Of a stretch of DNA of 64,000 nt, positions 49,628-58,589 are shown in pieces. Source of the stretch: Gilliamella sp. Choc5-1 (lineage in GTDB: Bacteria > Pseudomonadota > Gammaproteobacteria > Enterobacterales > Orbaceae); the NCBI RefSeq assembly GCF_001690595.1, contig NZ_LZHH01000053.1:1-64000 (forward strand), read 5' to 3'. Position numbers and translations under genes: made by a program. How positions within the stretch are numbered: the first letter of the stretch is position 1; every line of letters begins with the position of its first letter. The notes beneath the pieces were generated by a model. It saw only the letters and a program-made list of their open reading frames with translations, had not been told where the DNA came from and did not search any database.

Positions 49628-49902
49628 TACAGCAATTTTTTACTCATTACAATCTTTCCATTTAACAAACTTTAAACAATTAATACTATATCAAATAAAT
49701 TAAAAAACCAACGGAAAAACTGTAGCCATGCGATTTTTATAGCAGTAAATTTATTTTAACTTACCGAAAAATAACACAATAACTTATTTACAATACCTAA
49801 TCAGCTTTGGACCGTTGGATAACGCAAGCAAGCCAAAGTGGCTCATTTAATCATTTAAAACAAAAGATAATCGCAGTCCGCAAGAACAAGAGTTAACCAC
49901 TT

Positions 49903-50045
49903 CAACTAAGTGGCTGAGTTACAACGCGCTTTTTCGGCTTATGCCTATTGGTACAATCATAAACAATTACATTCTTCGTTAGGCTACTTGCCTTCCGTTG
50001 AATTTAAAAAACACTTACCCCTTAATTTTTTTGTTTGAAATGTGT
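49903..50045 (+). mobile_element. IS3-family transposase 3' end, right border of island
   Basis: Plus strand encodes the C-terminal AELQRAFSAYAYWYNH-type segment (with local changes), then HSSLGYLPSVEFKKHLPLNF. It is the inverted counterpart of 45885-46060 and carries the same TAA after FN. The other part of the gap (49648-49902) is AT-rich with no gene seen. The end of the element runs to about GTGTTGC at 50041-50047. Confidence 0.75.
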
Positions 50046-50104
50046 TGCTATTTCAATGACATAAATATAAAAAGGTTATTTGTTCTAAATTGGAGTATAA
50101 GTAA

Positions 50105-50137
50105 AAAGTGTAACGCCCTTGCAGGCAATTACACTTT
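50105..50137 (-). terminator. terminator of the rsp operon
   Basis: 9 bp stem AAAGTGTAA / TTACACTTT enclosing a small inner GCC/GGC stem, followed on the minus strand by TTTTTAC. It lies about 37 bases beyond the ydfI stop and between the operon and the island. Confidence 0.75.
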
Positions 50138-50173
50138 ACTGTTATTAATTATGTTAGTTTTGTTAATAATGCT

Positions 50174-51655
50174 TTAAAAACTTTCTGCTAATTGTTCAAC
50201 TGACTGTTTAGCACCAATATCTCGCAAAGATAAATAAGCTTTAGTCACCTGCTCAACAAAATATTGATTGTTAGGTAGATCATCACCAAATACATGTGAT
50301 AATAACAATAACGATTTTACTCGTTCTTGATTATCTTGGCTATTTGCTACTAGTTCTTTTAACTTATCAACCATTGGATCACTTATTTCAATTGCCTTAC
50401 CGGCATCATCAGTGCCACTTACATAGCGCATCCAAGCAGCAATACCTAAAGCTAAGCAATCAAATGGTGTGTTATTTGCTAAATGAAAACGGACTGAATC
50501 AAGCATACGTTGAGGTAATTTTAAGGTGCCATCCATGGCTATTTGCCAAGTACGATGTTTTAAACCTGTATTACGATAACGATCAAGCAACGAATCGGCA
50601 TAAGCCTGTAAATCAACGCCTTTTACTCGTAATGTGCTTGCTTGTTCATTTATCATTAAATGCCTTGCAGCTTTAACATAAAAAGGATCTTGCATACATT
50701 CATCTATATATAAATATCCTGCTAAATAACCTAAATAAGCTAGAAATGAGTGGCTACCATTTAACATACGTAGCTTCATCTCTTCATAAGGTAAGACATC
50801 ATTAACTAGTTCAACGCCAACTTTTTGCCAATCAGGCCGGCCATTAACAAAATTGTCTTCAATAACCCATTGCTTAAAAGGTTCGCCGGCAACACCGGCA
50901 GGGTCTTCGATACCGCCAAGTTGCTTTTGAATTTTTTCCATCGTTTCAGGCGTTACAGCGGGTACAATTCGGTCAACCATTGTTGAAGGAAACGTTACAT
51001 TTTGTTCTATCCAATTAGCCAAATTTGGATCGCGCAGTTTGGCTAACGCCAAAACGACATTCCGCGTTACATGGCCGTTTTCTGGCATATTATCGCAAGA
51101 CATAACTGTAAACGGTTTTAACCCCTTTTCTTTACGTAAGTATAATGCTTCAACAATCACACCAGGGACAGTTTTTGGCTTAGTGGGATTTTCAATATCG
51201 TGTTTAATTAGTGTATTATTGGTATCAATTGATGCCGTTGCCGGTAAATAGCAATAACCTTTTTCGGTAACAGTGATTGACACAATAGCAATTTCAGGGC
51301 GCGTGATAACTTCGAGTATTTTGGCAATACCATCTATATCCGCATGTAATGCCTCTTTGGCGACCCCAACAACTCGAGTTGACCAATTGTCATAAGCCAT
51401 TTCACAAATACTAAATAGATAATCTTGCTGTTTTAAATCTTCAATTTGCTTTTCACCACCAATTAAATTGACCTCGCAATACCCCCAATCGCTATTGTGT
51501 TCTGCTGCTAAAATATCGGTAAAAACCGCTTGATGAGCTCGATGAAATGCACCAAAACCAAGATGGACAATTTTAGTTTTAAGCTTATTTCTATCATAGT
51601 TTGGTACAACTACTTCTTTAGGTAGTTGTGGTAATGTTTTAATTGATAGTTTCAT
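50174..51655 (-). CDS. ydfI: Mannonate/fructuronate oxidoreductase (mannitol dehydrogenase family)
   Basis: Long-chain polyol dehydrogenase of the UxuB/YdfI type, interconverting D-mannonate and D-fructuronate with NAD(H). N-terminal Rossmann region VHLGFGAFHRAHQAVF; substrate/catalytic segment CDNMPENGHVTRNVVLA; catalytic KLRMLNGSHSFLAYLG with the essential Lys, Asn and His. 493 residues (E. coli YdfI about 486). Last gene of the rspA-rspB-MFS-ydfI operon. With mannonate dehydratase RspA in the same operon a sugar-acid pathway is likely. Confidence 0.88.
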   Translation of the reverse strand: MKLSIKTLPQLPKEVVVPNYDRNKLKTKIVHLGFGAFHRAHQAVFTDILAAEHNSDWGYCEVNLIGGEKQIEDLKQQDYLFSICEMAYDNWSTRVVGVAKEALHADIDGIAKILEVITRPEIAIVSITVTEKGYCYLPATASIDTNNTLIKHDIENPTKPKTVPGVIVEALYLRKEKGLKPFTVMSCDNMPENGHVTRNVVLALAKLRDPNLANWIEQNVTFPSTMVDRIVPAVTPETMEKIQKQLGGIEDPAGVAGEPFKQWVIEDNFVNGRPDWQKVGVELVNDVLPYEEMKLRMLNGSHSFLAYLGYLAGYLYIDECMQDPFYVKAARHLMINEQASTLRVKGVDLQAYADSLLDRYRNTGLKHRTWQIAMDGTLKLPQRMLDSVRFHLANNTPFDCLALGIAAWMRYVSGTDDAGKAIEISDPMVDKLKELVANSQDNQERVKSLLLLSHVFGDDLPNNQYFVEQVTKAYLSLRDIGAKQSVEQLAESF

Positions 51656-51678
51656 TATTTTTCCTTCAAAACTTTAAA

Positions 51679-53028
51679 TTATAATGCGGCATCATTTAAA
51701 TCAGATAAATCACGGTCTTTAACTTCCGGCATAAAAATCGCTGATATCAAACCAATACAAGAATAAACAATGATCATAACAACAATTGGCCACCAATCGT
51801 TGACAATATTACAGAAAATTCCGGCTAATAAAGGACCGAATCCGACTGCAATAAGACCTCCGGCTTCTTTAGATATCGCCATTTGAGTAAAGCGATTACG
51901 AGCACCAAACATTTCAGCCATTGTAATATTTTCTAATGCAAATAGCCCTAGTACGGCAATATTATGAATAATAATCAAACATAACATTATAGTGCTAACT
52001 GAATGACTTTTATCAACAACAATAGATAGCATTGGATAAGCAAGAATAATTGAAGAAACAGTCAAAATAATATATAGAATTCGTCGCCCAATTTTATCCG
52101 ATAACCATCCTAAAAAAGGAATAGTGACAAATCCTACAATCGAACTAATCATTAAAGCATCTGTCGGTATACCTTTTTCGAATAATAAGGCCTGCACTAA
52201 GTAACCTGCTAAAAAAGTTTGAATTAATCCTGAATTTCCTGCCTGTCCAAAACGTAAGCCAGTTGCTAGCCAAAATGATTTACTTTTTATCATTTCAACT
52301 AATGAAATGTGTTTGATTGGTTGTTTATTACTAATTGGTTGGGTATTTACATCATTAACACCGTCAAATACAGGGCTTTCTTTTAAGTTCATTCTAAGCC
52401 ATATAGCAAAGATCATAACGATGGCACTTATAAGAAAAGGGACTCTCCATCCCCATGCAATTAGCTGTTGTTTATCTAACAAAAAAAACATAACTGCCCA
52501 AATCGCGGTAGCACTCAATGTACCGCAATTAGTGCCCATTGCAACTAATGAAGAAATGATTCCTCTTTTTCCTGTTGGAGCATATTCTGCAAGCATAGTG
52601 CCTGCCCCTGAAATTTCAGCACCCGCGCCCAATCCTTGAACTATACGTAAAACAACCAACATTAAAGGAGCTAAAATACCTACTTGAGCATAAGTTGGTA
52701 ATACACCAATTAGTGTTGTACAAATACCCATCATAGTAATTGTAATAAATAATACTTTCTTTCTACCTATTGCATCGCCCATTCGTCCAAAGATAAAAGC
52801 ACCAACAATTCGGGCAATGTATCCTGCCCCATAGGTTCCCATAGCTAAGATTAGTGCCATAATTGCCGATTGTTCAGGGAAAAATATTTCACGAAATACT
52901 AGTGCAGCGCCTAAAGAATATAACTGAAAGTCCATAAATTCTAATGCTGTTCCAAGCCATCCTGAAATAGCGGCTTTAACTAAATCTGAAGCATTTCTTT
53001 CACATTTAATCTTTCCTATGTTATTCAT
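51679..53028 (-). CDS. ydfJ: MFS metabolite:proton symporter, YdfJ-like
   Basis: Twelve-helix transporter of the metabolite:H+ symporter family. Typical blocks: GWLGTALEFMDFQLY in helix 1, FGRMGDAIGRKKVL in loop 2-3, RIVQGLGAGAEISGAGTMLAEYAPTG-type helix 4, GWRVPFLISA, and GWLSDKIGRRI between helices 8 and 9. 449 residues. Located between ydfI and rspB, so it probably imports the operon's sugar-acid substrate. The exact solute cannot be read. Confidence 0.85.
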   Translation of the reverse strand: MNNIGKIKCERNASDLVKAAISGWLGTALEFMDFQLYSLGAALVFREIFFPEQSAIMALILAMGTYGAGYIARIVGAFIFGRMGDAIGRKKVLFITITMMGICTTLIGVLPTYAQVGILAPLMLVVLRIVQGLGAGAEISGAGTMLAEYAPTGKRGIISSLVAMGTNCGTLSATAIWAVMFFLLDKQQLIAWGWRVPFLISAIVMIFAIWLRMNLKESPVFDGVNDVNTQPISNKQPIKHISLVEMIKSKSFWLATGLRFGQAGNSGLIQTFLAGYLVQALLFEKGIPTDALMISSIVGFVTIPFLGWLSDKIGRRILYIILTVSSIILAYPMLSIVVDKSHSVSTIMLCLIIIHNIAVLGLFALENITMAEMFGARNRFTQMAISKEAGGLIAVGFGPLLAGIFCNIVNDWWPIVVMIIVYSCIGLISAIFMPEVKDRDLSDLNDAAL

Positions 53029-53091
53029 ATTTTACTCGCCTTATAATTTTCTATATAAAAAGATCATCAATAAAAATGTGTTTAAAAATTC

Positions 53092-54108
53092 CTAACTAAT
53101 AGTTAGTAACACCTTACAACACTGTTTTTGATCTTTTTCAAAAGTTTCTATCGCTTGAATGACTTGCATATAATCGAATTGATGTGTAATTAACTTTTGT
53201 GGGTCAATTAATTTTTTCTTAAGCCAATCAATTACAACTGGAAATTTATTAGCATTTAATCGAGATGAAAAAATAGATAATTCTTTACTTGTAATACATT
53301 GCTGAGTTATCTGACAGGCATCACCTGAGAATCCCATAATCAAGATTCTTGCTGCTGGTGATGCAATACTAATTGCTTCTTGCAAAATGGAGGGATGACA
53401 GGCTGCATCTATAATAACTGTCGGTTTAATACTAAGCTTATCCAGCTCATCTTTTAAAAATAAAGAAGTGTTGTTTATTACTCTGTCAGCACCACTAATT
53501 TTTGCCATATCTAAACGTTCTTCAATCCTGTCAACAACAATGACCTCTTTAACGTTATAGACGCCTTTTAACGCTTGTACTGACGTTAGCCCCATTGGCC
53601 CCGCACCATAAATTAATGCAATATCATTTTCAATTGGTTTTAAATGATTGGTTGCATTTGCTGCAATAGTAAATGGTTCAATCATCACAGCAAACTCATC
53701 ACTAATTTCATCTGGAATAACATAAGCATTTTTACTTGGAACTACCGCGTACTGACTAAATCCACCATCTCGATGAACACCCAATACAGTAAGAGATGTA
53801 CAAACATTAGGACGACCTACTAAACAAGAATAGCAGTGCCCACAACTAATAACTGGATCGACAGATACTCTTTCTCCAATTCTAGATCTATCAACCCCTT
53901 CACCAACTTCATCAATCACACCAAAAAATTCATGTCCAATAACTCTTGGATATTTAGCAAAAGGATTATGACCGCGATAAATATGACTATCTGAACCACA
54001 AATACCTGCTAATTTTACTTTTACTCTAACTTCTCCTGATTTAGGTTGAGGAACTTTACGTTCCTCAATTACTAATTCGTTAGGTTGCTTTATTACAATA
54101 CTTTTCAT
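53092..54108 (-). CDS. rspB: Zinc-dependent alcohol/polyol dehydrogenase RspB
   Basis: Medium-chain dehydrogenase. Catalytic zinc ligands: Cys in GICGSDSHIYRG, His-Glu in VIGHEFFGVIDEVGEG; structural zinc in CGHCYSCLVGRPNVC; NAD-binding ALIYGAGPMGLTS. The ATG at 54108 is chosen because a perfect AGGAGG lies 5 bases upstream; an in-frame ATG 13 codons earlier would overlap rspA. 338 residues (E. coli RspB 339). Confidence 0.9.
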   Translation of the reverse strand: MKSIVIKQPNELVIEERKVPQPKSGEVRVKVKLAGICGSDSHIYRGHNPFAKYPRVIGHEFFGVIDEVGEGVDRSRIGERVSVDPVISCGHCYSCLVGRPNVCTSLTVLGVHRDGGFSQYAVVPSKNAYVIPDEISDEFAVMIEPFTIAANATNHLKPIENDIALIYGAGPMGLTSVQALKGVYNVKEVIVVDRIEERLDMAKISGADRVINNTSLFLKDELDKLSIKPTVIIDAACHPSILQEAISIASPAARILIMGFSGDACQITQQCITSKELSIFSSRLNANKFPVVIDWLKKKLIDPQKLITHQFDYMQVIQAIETFEKDQKQCCKVLLTIS

Positions 54109-54124
54109 ATAACCTCCTATAAAT

Positions 54125-55339
54125 TTACCAATTCCACAATGTGCCATCTTCTAAACGAGCAACAGGTAAATAAGCTGGGTTGTAGGGATATTTTTCAGCA
54201 AGTTTTTCGTCAAAATCGATACCTAATCCTGGTTTGTCGCTTGGGTGCATATAACCATCATTAAAAGTCCAATTTGGTGAAAAAACTTCTAGCATTTGCT
54301 GTGAATACCCCATAAATTCTTGCACGCCAAAATTAGGTACCCACATATCAAAATGTAGTGCTGCAGCATGGCAGATTGGGGATAAATCAGAGGGTCCGTG
54401 CGATCCTGTTCTCACTTGATAAAGCGCAGCGAAATCAGCAATACGACGCATATGGGTAATACCGCCTGCATGAGTAATGGTGGTTCGTATATAATCAATT
54501 AATTGCTCTTGGATCAGTTGTTTGCAATCCCAAATGCTATTGAATACTTCACCAACTGCAATTGGTGTGACAGTATGTTGACGAATTAAACGGAAACATT
54601 CTTGATTTTCAGCAGGTGTTGGATCTTCCATCCAAAACAGCCTGTAATCTTCTATACTTTTGCCAAAACGCGCTGCTTCGATAGGCGTTAGGCGATGATG
54701 CATGTCATGCAGTAAATGTTCATTAAAACCAAATTTATTTCTCACTGCTTCAAACAATTTAGGCATAAAATCAAGATATTTATCGGTTGCCCAAAATTGT
54801 TCTTCAGGATAATTCCCTCGTGTTGCAGGTTCATAAGCTAAGTTTTTCCCTTTGCTTTGACCATAAGTCGTTTTCATACCGGGTATACCACATTGCACAC
54901 GAATAGCTTTAAAGCCCATTTCTTTATGTTTAGCGTAATCATCAAGCACTTCATCAATACTTGAACCAGTCGTATGACAATACACCATGACCCCTGTTCG
55001 TGATGCACCACCTAGTAGTTGGTAAAGTGGCATATTAGCCAATTTTCCTTTGATATCCCAAAGCGCCATATCTATGGCTGAAATGGCTGACATGGTAACT
55101 GGGCCACGGCGCCAATATGCGCCTTTATAGAAATATTGAAAGATATCTTCAATTTGATGGGGATCTCGCCCTATAAGTTGTGGGCAAAGATGATCTTTAA
55201 GATAGGATGCTACAGCTAATTCACGGCCATTGAGTGTTGCATCTCCAACACCATAAACGCCTTCATCGGTAGTGATTTTTAATGTAACAAAATTCCGACC
55301 TGGACTACATACAAATACTTCTGCTTTTATAATTTCCAT
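54125..55339 (-). CDS. rspA: D-mannonate dehydratase family protein RspA
   Basis: Enolase-superfamily enzyme (ManD subgroup) dehydrating D-mannonate to 2-keto-3-deoxygluconate; some RspA members are slow or act on related acids. Metal ligands: Asp in LLHDMHHRL, Glu in [10 protein letters not shown] and in AVGEVFNSI; the conserved His in [16 protein letters not shown]-terminal capping domain [21 protein letters not shown]-type. 404 residues, same as E. coli RspA. First gene of the operon, with CRP and palindromic sites upstream. Confidence 0.92.
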   Translation of the reverse strand: MEIIKAEVFVCSPGRNFVTLKITTDEGVYGVGDATLNGRELAVASYLKDHLCPQLIGRDPHQIEDIFQYFYKGAYWRRGPVTMSAISAIDMALWDIKGKLANMPLYQLLGGASRTGVMVYCHTTGSSIDEVLDDYAKHKEMGFKAIRVQCGIPGMKTTYGQSKGKNLAYEPATRGNYPEEQFWATDKYLDFMPKLFEAVRNKFGFNEHLLHDMHHRLTPIEAARFGKSIEDYRLFWMEDPTPAENQECFRLIRQHTVTPIAVGEVFNSIWDCKQLIQEQLIDYIRTTITHAGGITHMRRIADFAALYQVRTGSHGPSDLSPICHAAALHFDMWVPNFGVQEFMGYSQQMLEVFSPNWTFNDGYMHPSDKPGLGIDFDEKLAEKYPYNPAYLPVARLEDGTLWNW

Positions 55340-55394
55340 TTAAAACCTCTTTTATAAATTTAAGCATGATAAAAATAGCGGGATAAATACTACC

Positions 55395-55412
55395 ATACAA
55401 GTAGAGTTGTAT
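55395..55412. promoter_or_regulatory. candidate GntR/RspR operator
   Basis: ATACAA-GTAGAG-TTGTAT is an inverted repeat with perfect 6 bp arms, about 56-73 bases upstream of the rspA start codon and beside the CRP site. FadR-type GntR proteins bind such TTGT/ACAA palindromes. The likely regulator is at 45100. Confidence 0.5.
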
Positions 55413-55417
55413 TCTTT

Positions 55418-55433
55418 TGTGAGATTTATCACA
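55418..55433. promoter_or_regulatory. perfect CRP site upstream of rspA
   Basis: TGTGAGATTTATCACA matches TGTGA-N6-TCACA at all ten defined bases, centred about 86 bases upstream of the rspA ATG. Placement suits a class II activation with a -10 near 55392-55397 (minus strand TATGGT). E. coli rspAB is also cAMP-CRP controlled. Confidence 0.8.
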
Positions 55434-55439
55434 GAAAAA

Positions 55440-55500
55440 GAGGGTTTTTGTTAAAAAATTTCAGGTAATACTGTGTTTCAGTATAAAAAAGGAAATAAAA
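55440..55500 (-). mobile_element. short insertion-sequence scrap (copy D)
   Basis: GTTTTTGTTAAAAAATTTCA and the following 35 bases resemble the middle of copy B (46225-46290) and copy A (26945-26995) in degenerate form. From 55501 to 55621 nothing else is recognised. Confidence 0.35.
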
Positions 55501-55621
55501 AGATAGCAAACTGGCAATCATAACTGATTTTAACTGCATTAACGGTATAATAACTCTGGGTATGACTGGCATTTGGCTGTTATAGGTGCCAGTATTTTTA
55601 AAACAATACGCTATGTAATTA

Positions 55622-56209
55622 ATGGGCTCTATTTTGATATTATTAATAGATAATTATGATTCTTTTACCTTCAATATTCACGATTATTTGTGTCAAGTTG
55701 GCGCAGAAGTTAAAGTGATTAAAAATGACGAAATGACAATTGAAAAAATAAAAGAGCTTAGTTTTTCTAAGATTATCATTTCGCCTGGTCCGGGTTCGCC
55801 TACCAATGCTGGAATATCACTTGCAACTATTGCCGAATTTAGTCATATTTGCCCAATATTGGGAGTTTGTTTAGGGCATCAAGCGATTGCTCAATATTAT
55901 GGTTATAAGATCATCAAAGCACCAACACCTATGCATGGAAAAGTCGATGAAATAACGCATGATAGTCAAGGTGTGTTTAAAGGGATCAAAAGCCCACTTT
56001 CGGTGGTTCGTTATCATTCATTAATTGCTTGTAATAATCCTTTACCTAAAGACTCTCAATTAATCGTAACAGCAAGAAACAATCAAGGATTGATTATGGG
56101 ATTACGTCACAAAAAGTTACCCATCGAGTCAGTCCAATTTCACCCTGAAGCAATTAAAACCGAATTTGGTTTACAAATGATTGATAATTTTGTCCATGAG
56201 CAATACTAA
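55622..56209 (+). CDS. pabA: Aminodeoxychorismate synthase glutamine amidotransferase subunit
   Basis: Class I glutamine amidotransferase supplying ammonia to PabB for p-aminobenzoate and folate synthesis. Starts near LLIDNYDSFTFNIHDYL; oxyanion strand SPGPGSP; nucleophile Cys in GVCLGHQ; His-Glu pair in VQFHPEA. 195 residues. Could in principle serve TrpE, but the adjacent gene is PabB-type. Its end lies 1 base before the preferred pabB start, so translation is coupled. Confidence 0.92.
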   Translation: MGSILILLIDNYDSFTFNIHDYLCQVGAEVKVIKNDEMTIEKIKELSFSKIIISPGPGSPTNAGISLATIAEFSHICPILGVCLGHQAIAQYYGYKIIKAPTPMHGKVDEITHDSQGVFKGIKSPLSVVRYHSLIACNNPLPKDSQLIVTARNNQGLIMGLRHKKLPIESVQFHPEAIKTEFGLQMIDNFVHEQY

Positions 56210-56210
56210 A

Positions 56211-57956
56211 ATGAAAATTCATATCGACTTTGAAGGTCAACATAAATATTTTTGCAACCCTATCGCCATTTTAAAGTCTGATGATTATTCAACAATCAAA
56301 CAACAATTTGATTCAATCGAAAAATTCACACAACAAGGCTATTATGCGGTTGGATATCTCGCTTATGAAAGCGCAATGGGGTTCAATAGTGAAAATAAAA
56401 CAAAACAGAATTATGATTTGCCGCTATTGATATTTGGTATTTTTGATAAATTTTCTATCATTGAGCAAAAATATGTAGAAATAAGTGATTACACTCCACC
56501 AACTTTTGATTTGATAAGCAATACATCAAGAGAGGAATATAATCAAAAAATTAACTTTATTCGATCTCAAATTGAATCAGGCAATACTTATCAAACCAAC
56601 TATACAATTCAATTTACTACTCCATTTAATGAAAGTGCTATTAATTATTACCACTTTCTACAAAAGAACAATCAAGCCGACTATTGCGCTTATATTGAGT
56701 TTGACGATTATTGTATTTTATCAATTTCGCCAGAATTATTTTTTAAGTTAGAAAATAAAATTATTACAACAAAACCAATGAAAGGAACAACTGCGCGCGG
56801 TTTAAATAATCATCAAGATAAACAACAATTAGAATTATTATTCTCTGAAAAAAACCAAGCTGAAAATATGATGATTGTTGATTTATTACGTAATGATTTA
56901 AGTCGGGTTGCAAAGGCTGGATCAGTTACAGTTCCAAAATTATTTTCAGCCGAAAAATATCCAACCGTTTGGCAATTGACTTCTATGATTCAAGGTGAAT
57001 TGAAAGAACATGTTAATTTATATCATATTTTTCAAGCACTATTTCCTTGTGGATCAATAACTGGAGCGCCTAAAACCAGTACAATGCAAATTATTGCAGA
57101 TATTGAAAACTCATCACGTGGAGTTTACTGCGGGACAATTGGATATATTGAACCATATATGAACAAAGCTATATTCAATATCCCAATTCGGACTTTAACC
57201 ATACACAATCAACAAATGCATTATGGTGTTGGCGGTGGGATCACTTGGGATTCAACATCACAAGATGAATATAATGAGATTTTAGCTAAAACAGCAATTT
57301 TAACTCGTACTACTTCTTTTCCCAAATATATCATTGAATCATTATTGCTTGAAAAAGGACAATTTTTCTTATTGGAAGAGCATTTAAGCAGACTTTCTCA
57401 ATCTGCTGATTATTTTGATTTTAACTATGATATTAATGCAATTAAGTTGCAACTGATTAAGTTAGCAAATACAACTAATAAAAATATTGAAAATATCTAT
57501 AAAGTCAGAGTGTTACTGCAAAAAAATGGACTATATACTATTAGCGAGAATATCATTAACTCGCCAATGGAGATCAATGAAATCGCATTTGCAAAGCAGT
57601 GTGTTCATAACCAAAATGTCTATTTGTATCATAAAACGTCTAATCGGGAGCATTTTCCCAATTTAATTACAGGAAAAGAATATATTAATTTTAATCAACA
57701 CAATGAAATCACTGAATTTGTTAATGGAAATCTTGCAATATTGATTAACAATCAATGGATTACACCTAAAAAAGAGTGTGGATTACTTGCAGGCACCATG
57801 CGGCAATTTTATTTAGATCACAATCAATTATTAGAAAAAACGATTTTAAAAGACGACCTTGTCAAAGCTGATAAAATTGTATTTATCAATAGTGTCCGCA
57901 AATGGGTAGTAATTGATGATGAAGTTTTTAATCAATTTAAGTTACGATTAAAATAA
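56211..57956 (+). CDS. pabBC: Fused aminodeoxychorismate synthase component I and lyase (PabB-PabC)
   Basis: Residues 1-370 form the chorismate-binding PabB domain (SGNTYQTNYT, KPMKGTTARG, PCGSITGAPKTSTMQII, RGVYCGTIGYI). Residues about 380-581 form a class IV PLP fold like PabC aminodeoxychorismate lyase: PLP lysine in LYHKTSNR, EFVNGNLAI, and GLLAGTMRQFY. Both active sites look complete, so pabA plus this gene can make p-aminobenzoate from chorismate. The start is uncertain: ATG at 56211 follows the pabA stop; ATG at 56196 overlaps it; both have weak ribosome sites. Confidence 0.9.
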   Translation: MKIHIDFEGQHKYFCNPIAILKSDDYSTIKQQFDSIEKFTQQGYYAVGYLAYESAMGFNSENKTKQNYDLPLLIFGIFDKFSIIEQKYVEISDYTPPTFDLISNTSREEYNQKINFIRSQIESGNTYQTNYTIQFTTPFNESAINYYHFLQKNNQADYCAYIEFDDYCILSISPELFFKLENKIITTKPMKGTTARGLNNHQDKQQLELLFSEKNQAENMMIVDLLRNDLSRVAKAGSVTVPKLFSAEKYPTVWQLTSMIQGELKEHVNLYHIFQALFPCGSITGAPKTSTMQIIADIENSSRGVYCGTIGYIEPYMNKAIFNIPIRTLTIHNQQMHYGVGGGITWDSTSQDEYNEILAKTAILTRTTSFPKYIIESLLLEKGQFFLLEEHLSRLSQSADYFDFNYDINAIKLQLIKLANTTNKNIENIYKVRVLLQKNGLYTISENIINSPMEINEIAFAKQCVHNQNVYLYHKTSNREHFPNLITGKEYINFNQHNEITEFVNGNLAILINNQWITPKKECGLLAGTMRQFYLDHNQLLEKTILKDDLVKADKIVFINSVRKWVVIDDEVFNQFKLRLK

Positions 57957-57966
57957 TTGACTAAAA

Positions 57967-57994
57967 ATACTCCGCCAAAATCCTGACGGAGTAT
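57967..57994. terminator. hairpin between convergent pabBC and pqiC
   Basis: 8 bp stem ATACTCCG / CGGAGTAT with a 12-base loop, 10 bases after pabBC and 10 before the end of pqiC. No strong T tract. Confidence 0.55.
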
Positions 57995-58004
57995 GATTAT
58001 AACA

Positions 58005-58589
58005 TTAATGTTTTATTGAACTAGCAAAGTCTAGCTCTTCATCTTGCCAACCTTTTGATAATGCTTTAACTAAAGCACTGTATCCATTAGATTCTAAAGG
58101 AACATGGCGCTCAAACGGTTTTGTTTCAATATTATTTTTATTGTCCGTAATTACCCATCGCCCTTTGATGATCGCATCGCCAGTATAACTGCCATGAAAG
58201 CCATCAATAAATAATTTTATTGTTAGTGCCGGTGTTGTAATTGATTGACTAGATACTAAATAATTAGGCAATAAAATGGTTAAATCTTGCGATAACCTCT
58301 CTTGAAGTTGCTGAGATAGCGTTGAGGCCCATAAATTTTGAGTTGCCGTTTCATATGTAATATTGTCTGTTTGTAATACTATACCTAATTTATTTAAAAA
58401 ACTTGCTATATCAACCGATTCTATCCAAATAAAATGATTGGTTATATTTACTTTTTGCGATACAGGATTGGGTAAATCACCAGTTAGCTGAAAATAGCTT
58501 TTATTTGGAGTGCTAGTTGAGCAACCTACTAAGATAGCAAGTAATGGTATAAATATGGCGATAAGCAATTTTCTATATATTTTGTTCAT
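58005..58589 (-). CDS. pqiC: Outer-membrane-linked lipoprotein PqiC
   Basis: 194-residue lipoprotein with lipobox LVGC (signal LLIAIFIPLLAILVG), followed by the ABC-type transport auxiliary (DUF330) fold: TPNKSYFQL, WIESVDIASFLNKLGIVLQT and LWASTLSQQLQERL. PqiC links the PqiB tube to the outer membrane. Its start overlaps the pqiB stop by one base. Confidence 0.92.
   Translation of the reverse strand: MNKIYRKLLIAIFIPLLAILVGCSTSTPNKSYFQLTGDLPNPVSQKVNITNHFIWIESVDIASFLNKLGIVLQTDNITYETATQNLWASTLSQQLQERLSQDLTILLPNYLVSSQSITTPALTIKLFIDGFHGSYTGDAIIKGRWVITDNKNNIETKPFERHVPLESNGYSALVKALSKGWQDEELDFASSIKH

Noticed and set aside
45885-50047. Active composite transposon
   Set aside because: Both flanking copies are truncated and share a stop codon, and no target duplication was found by eye.
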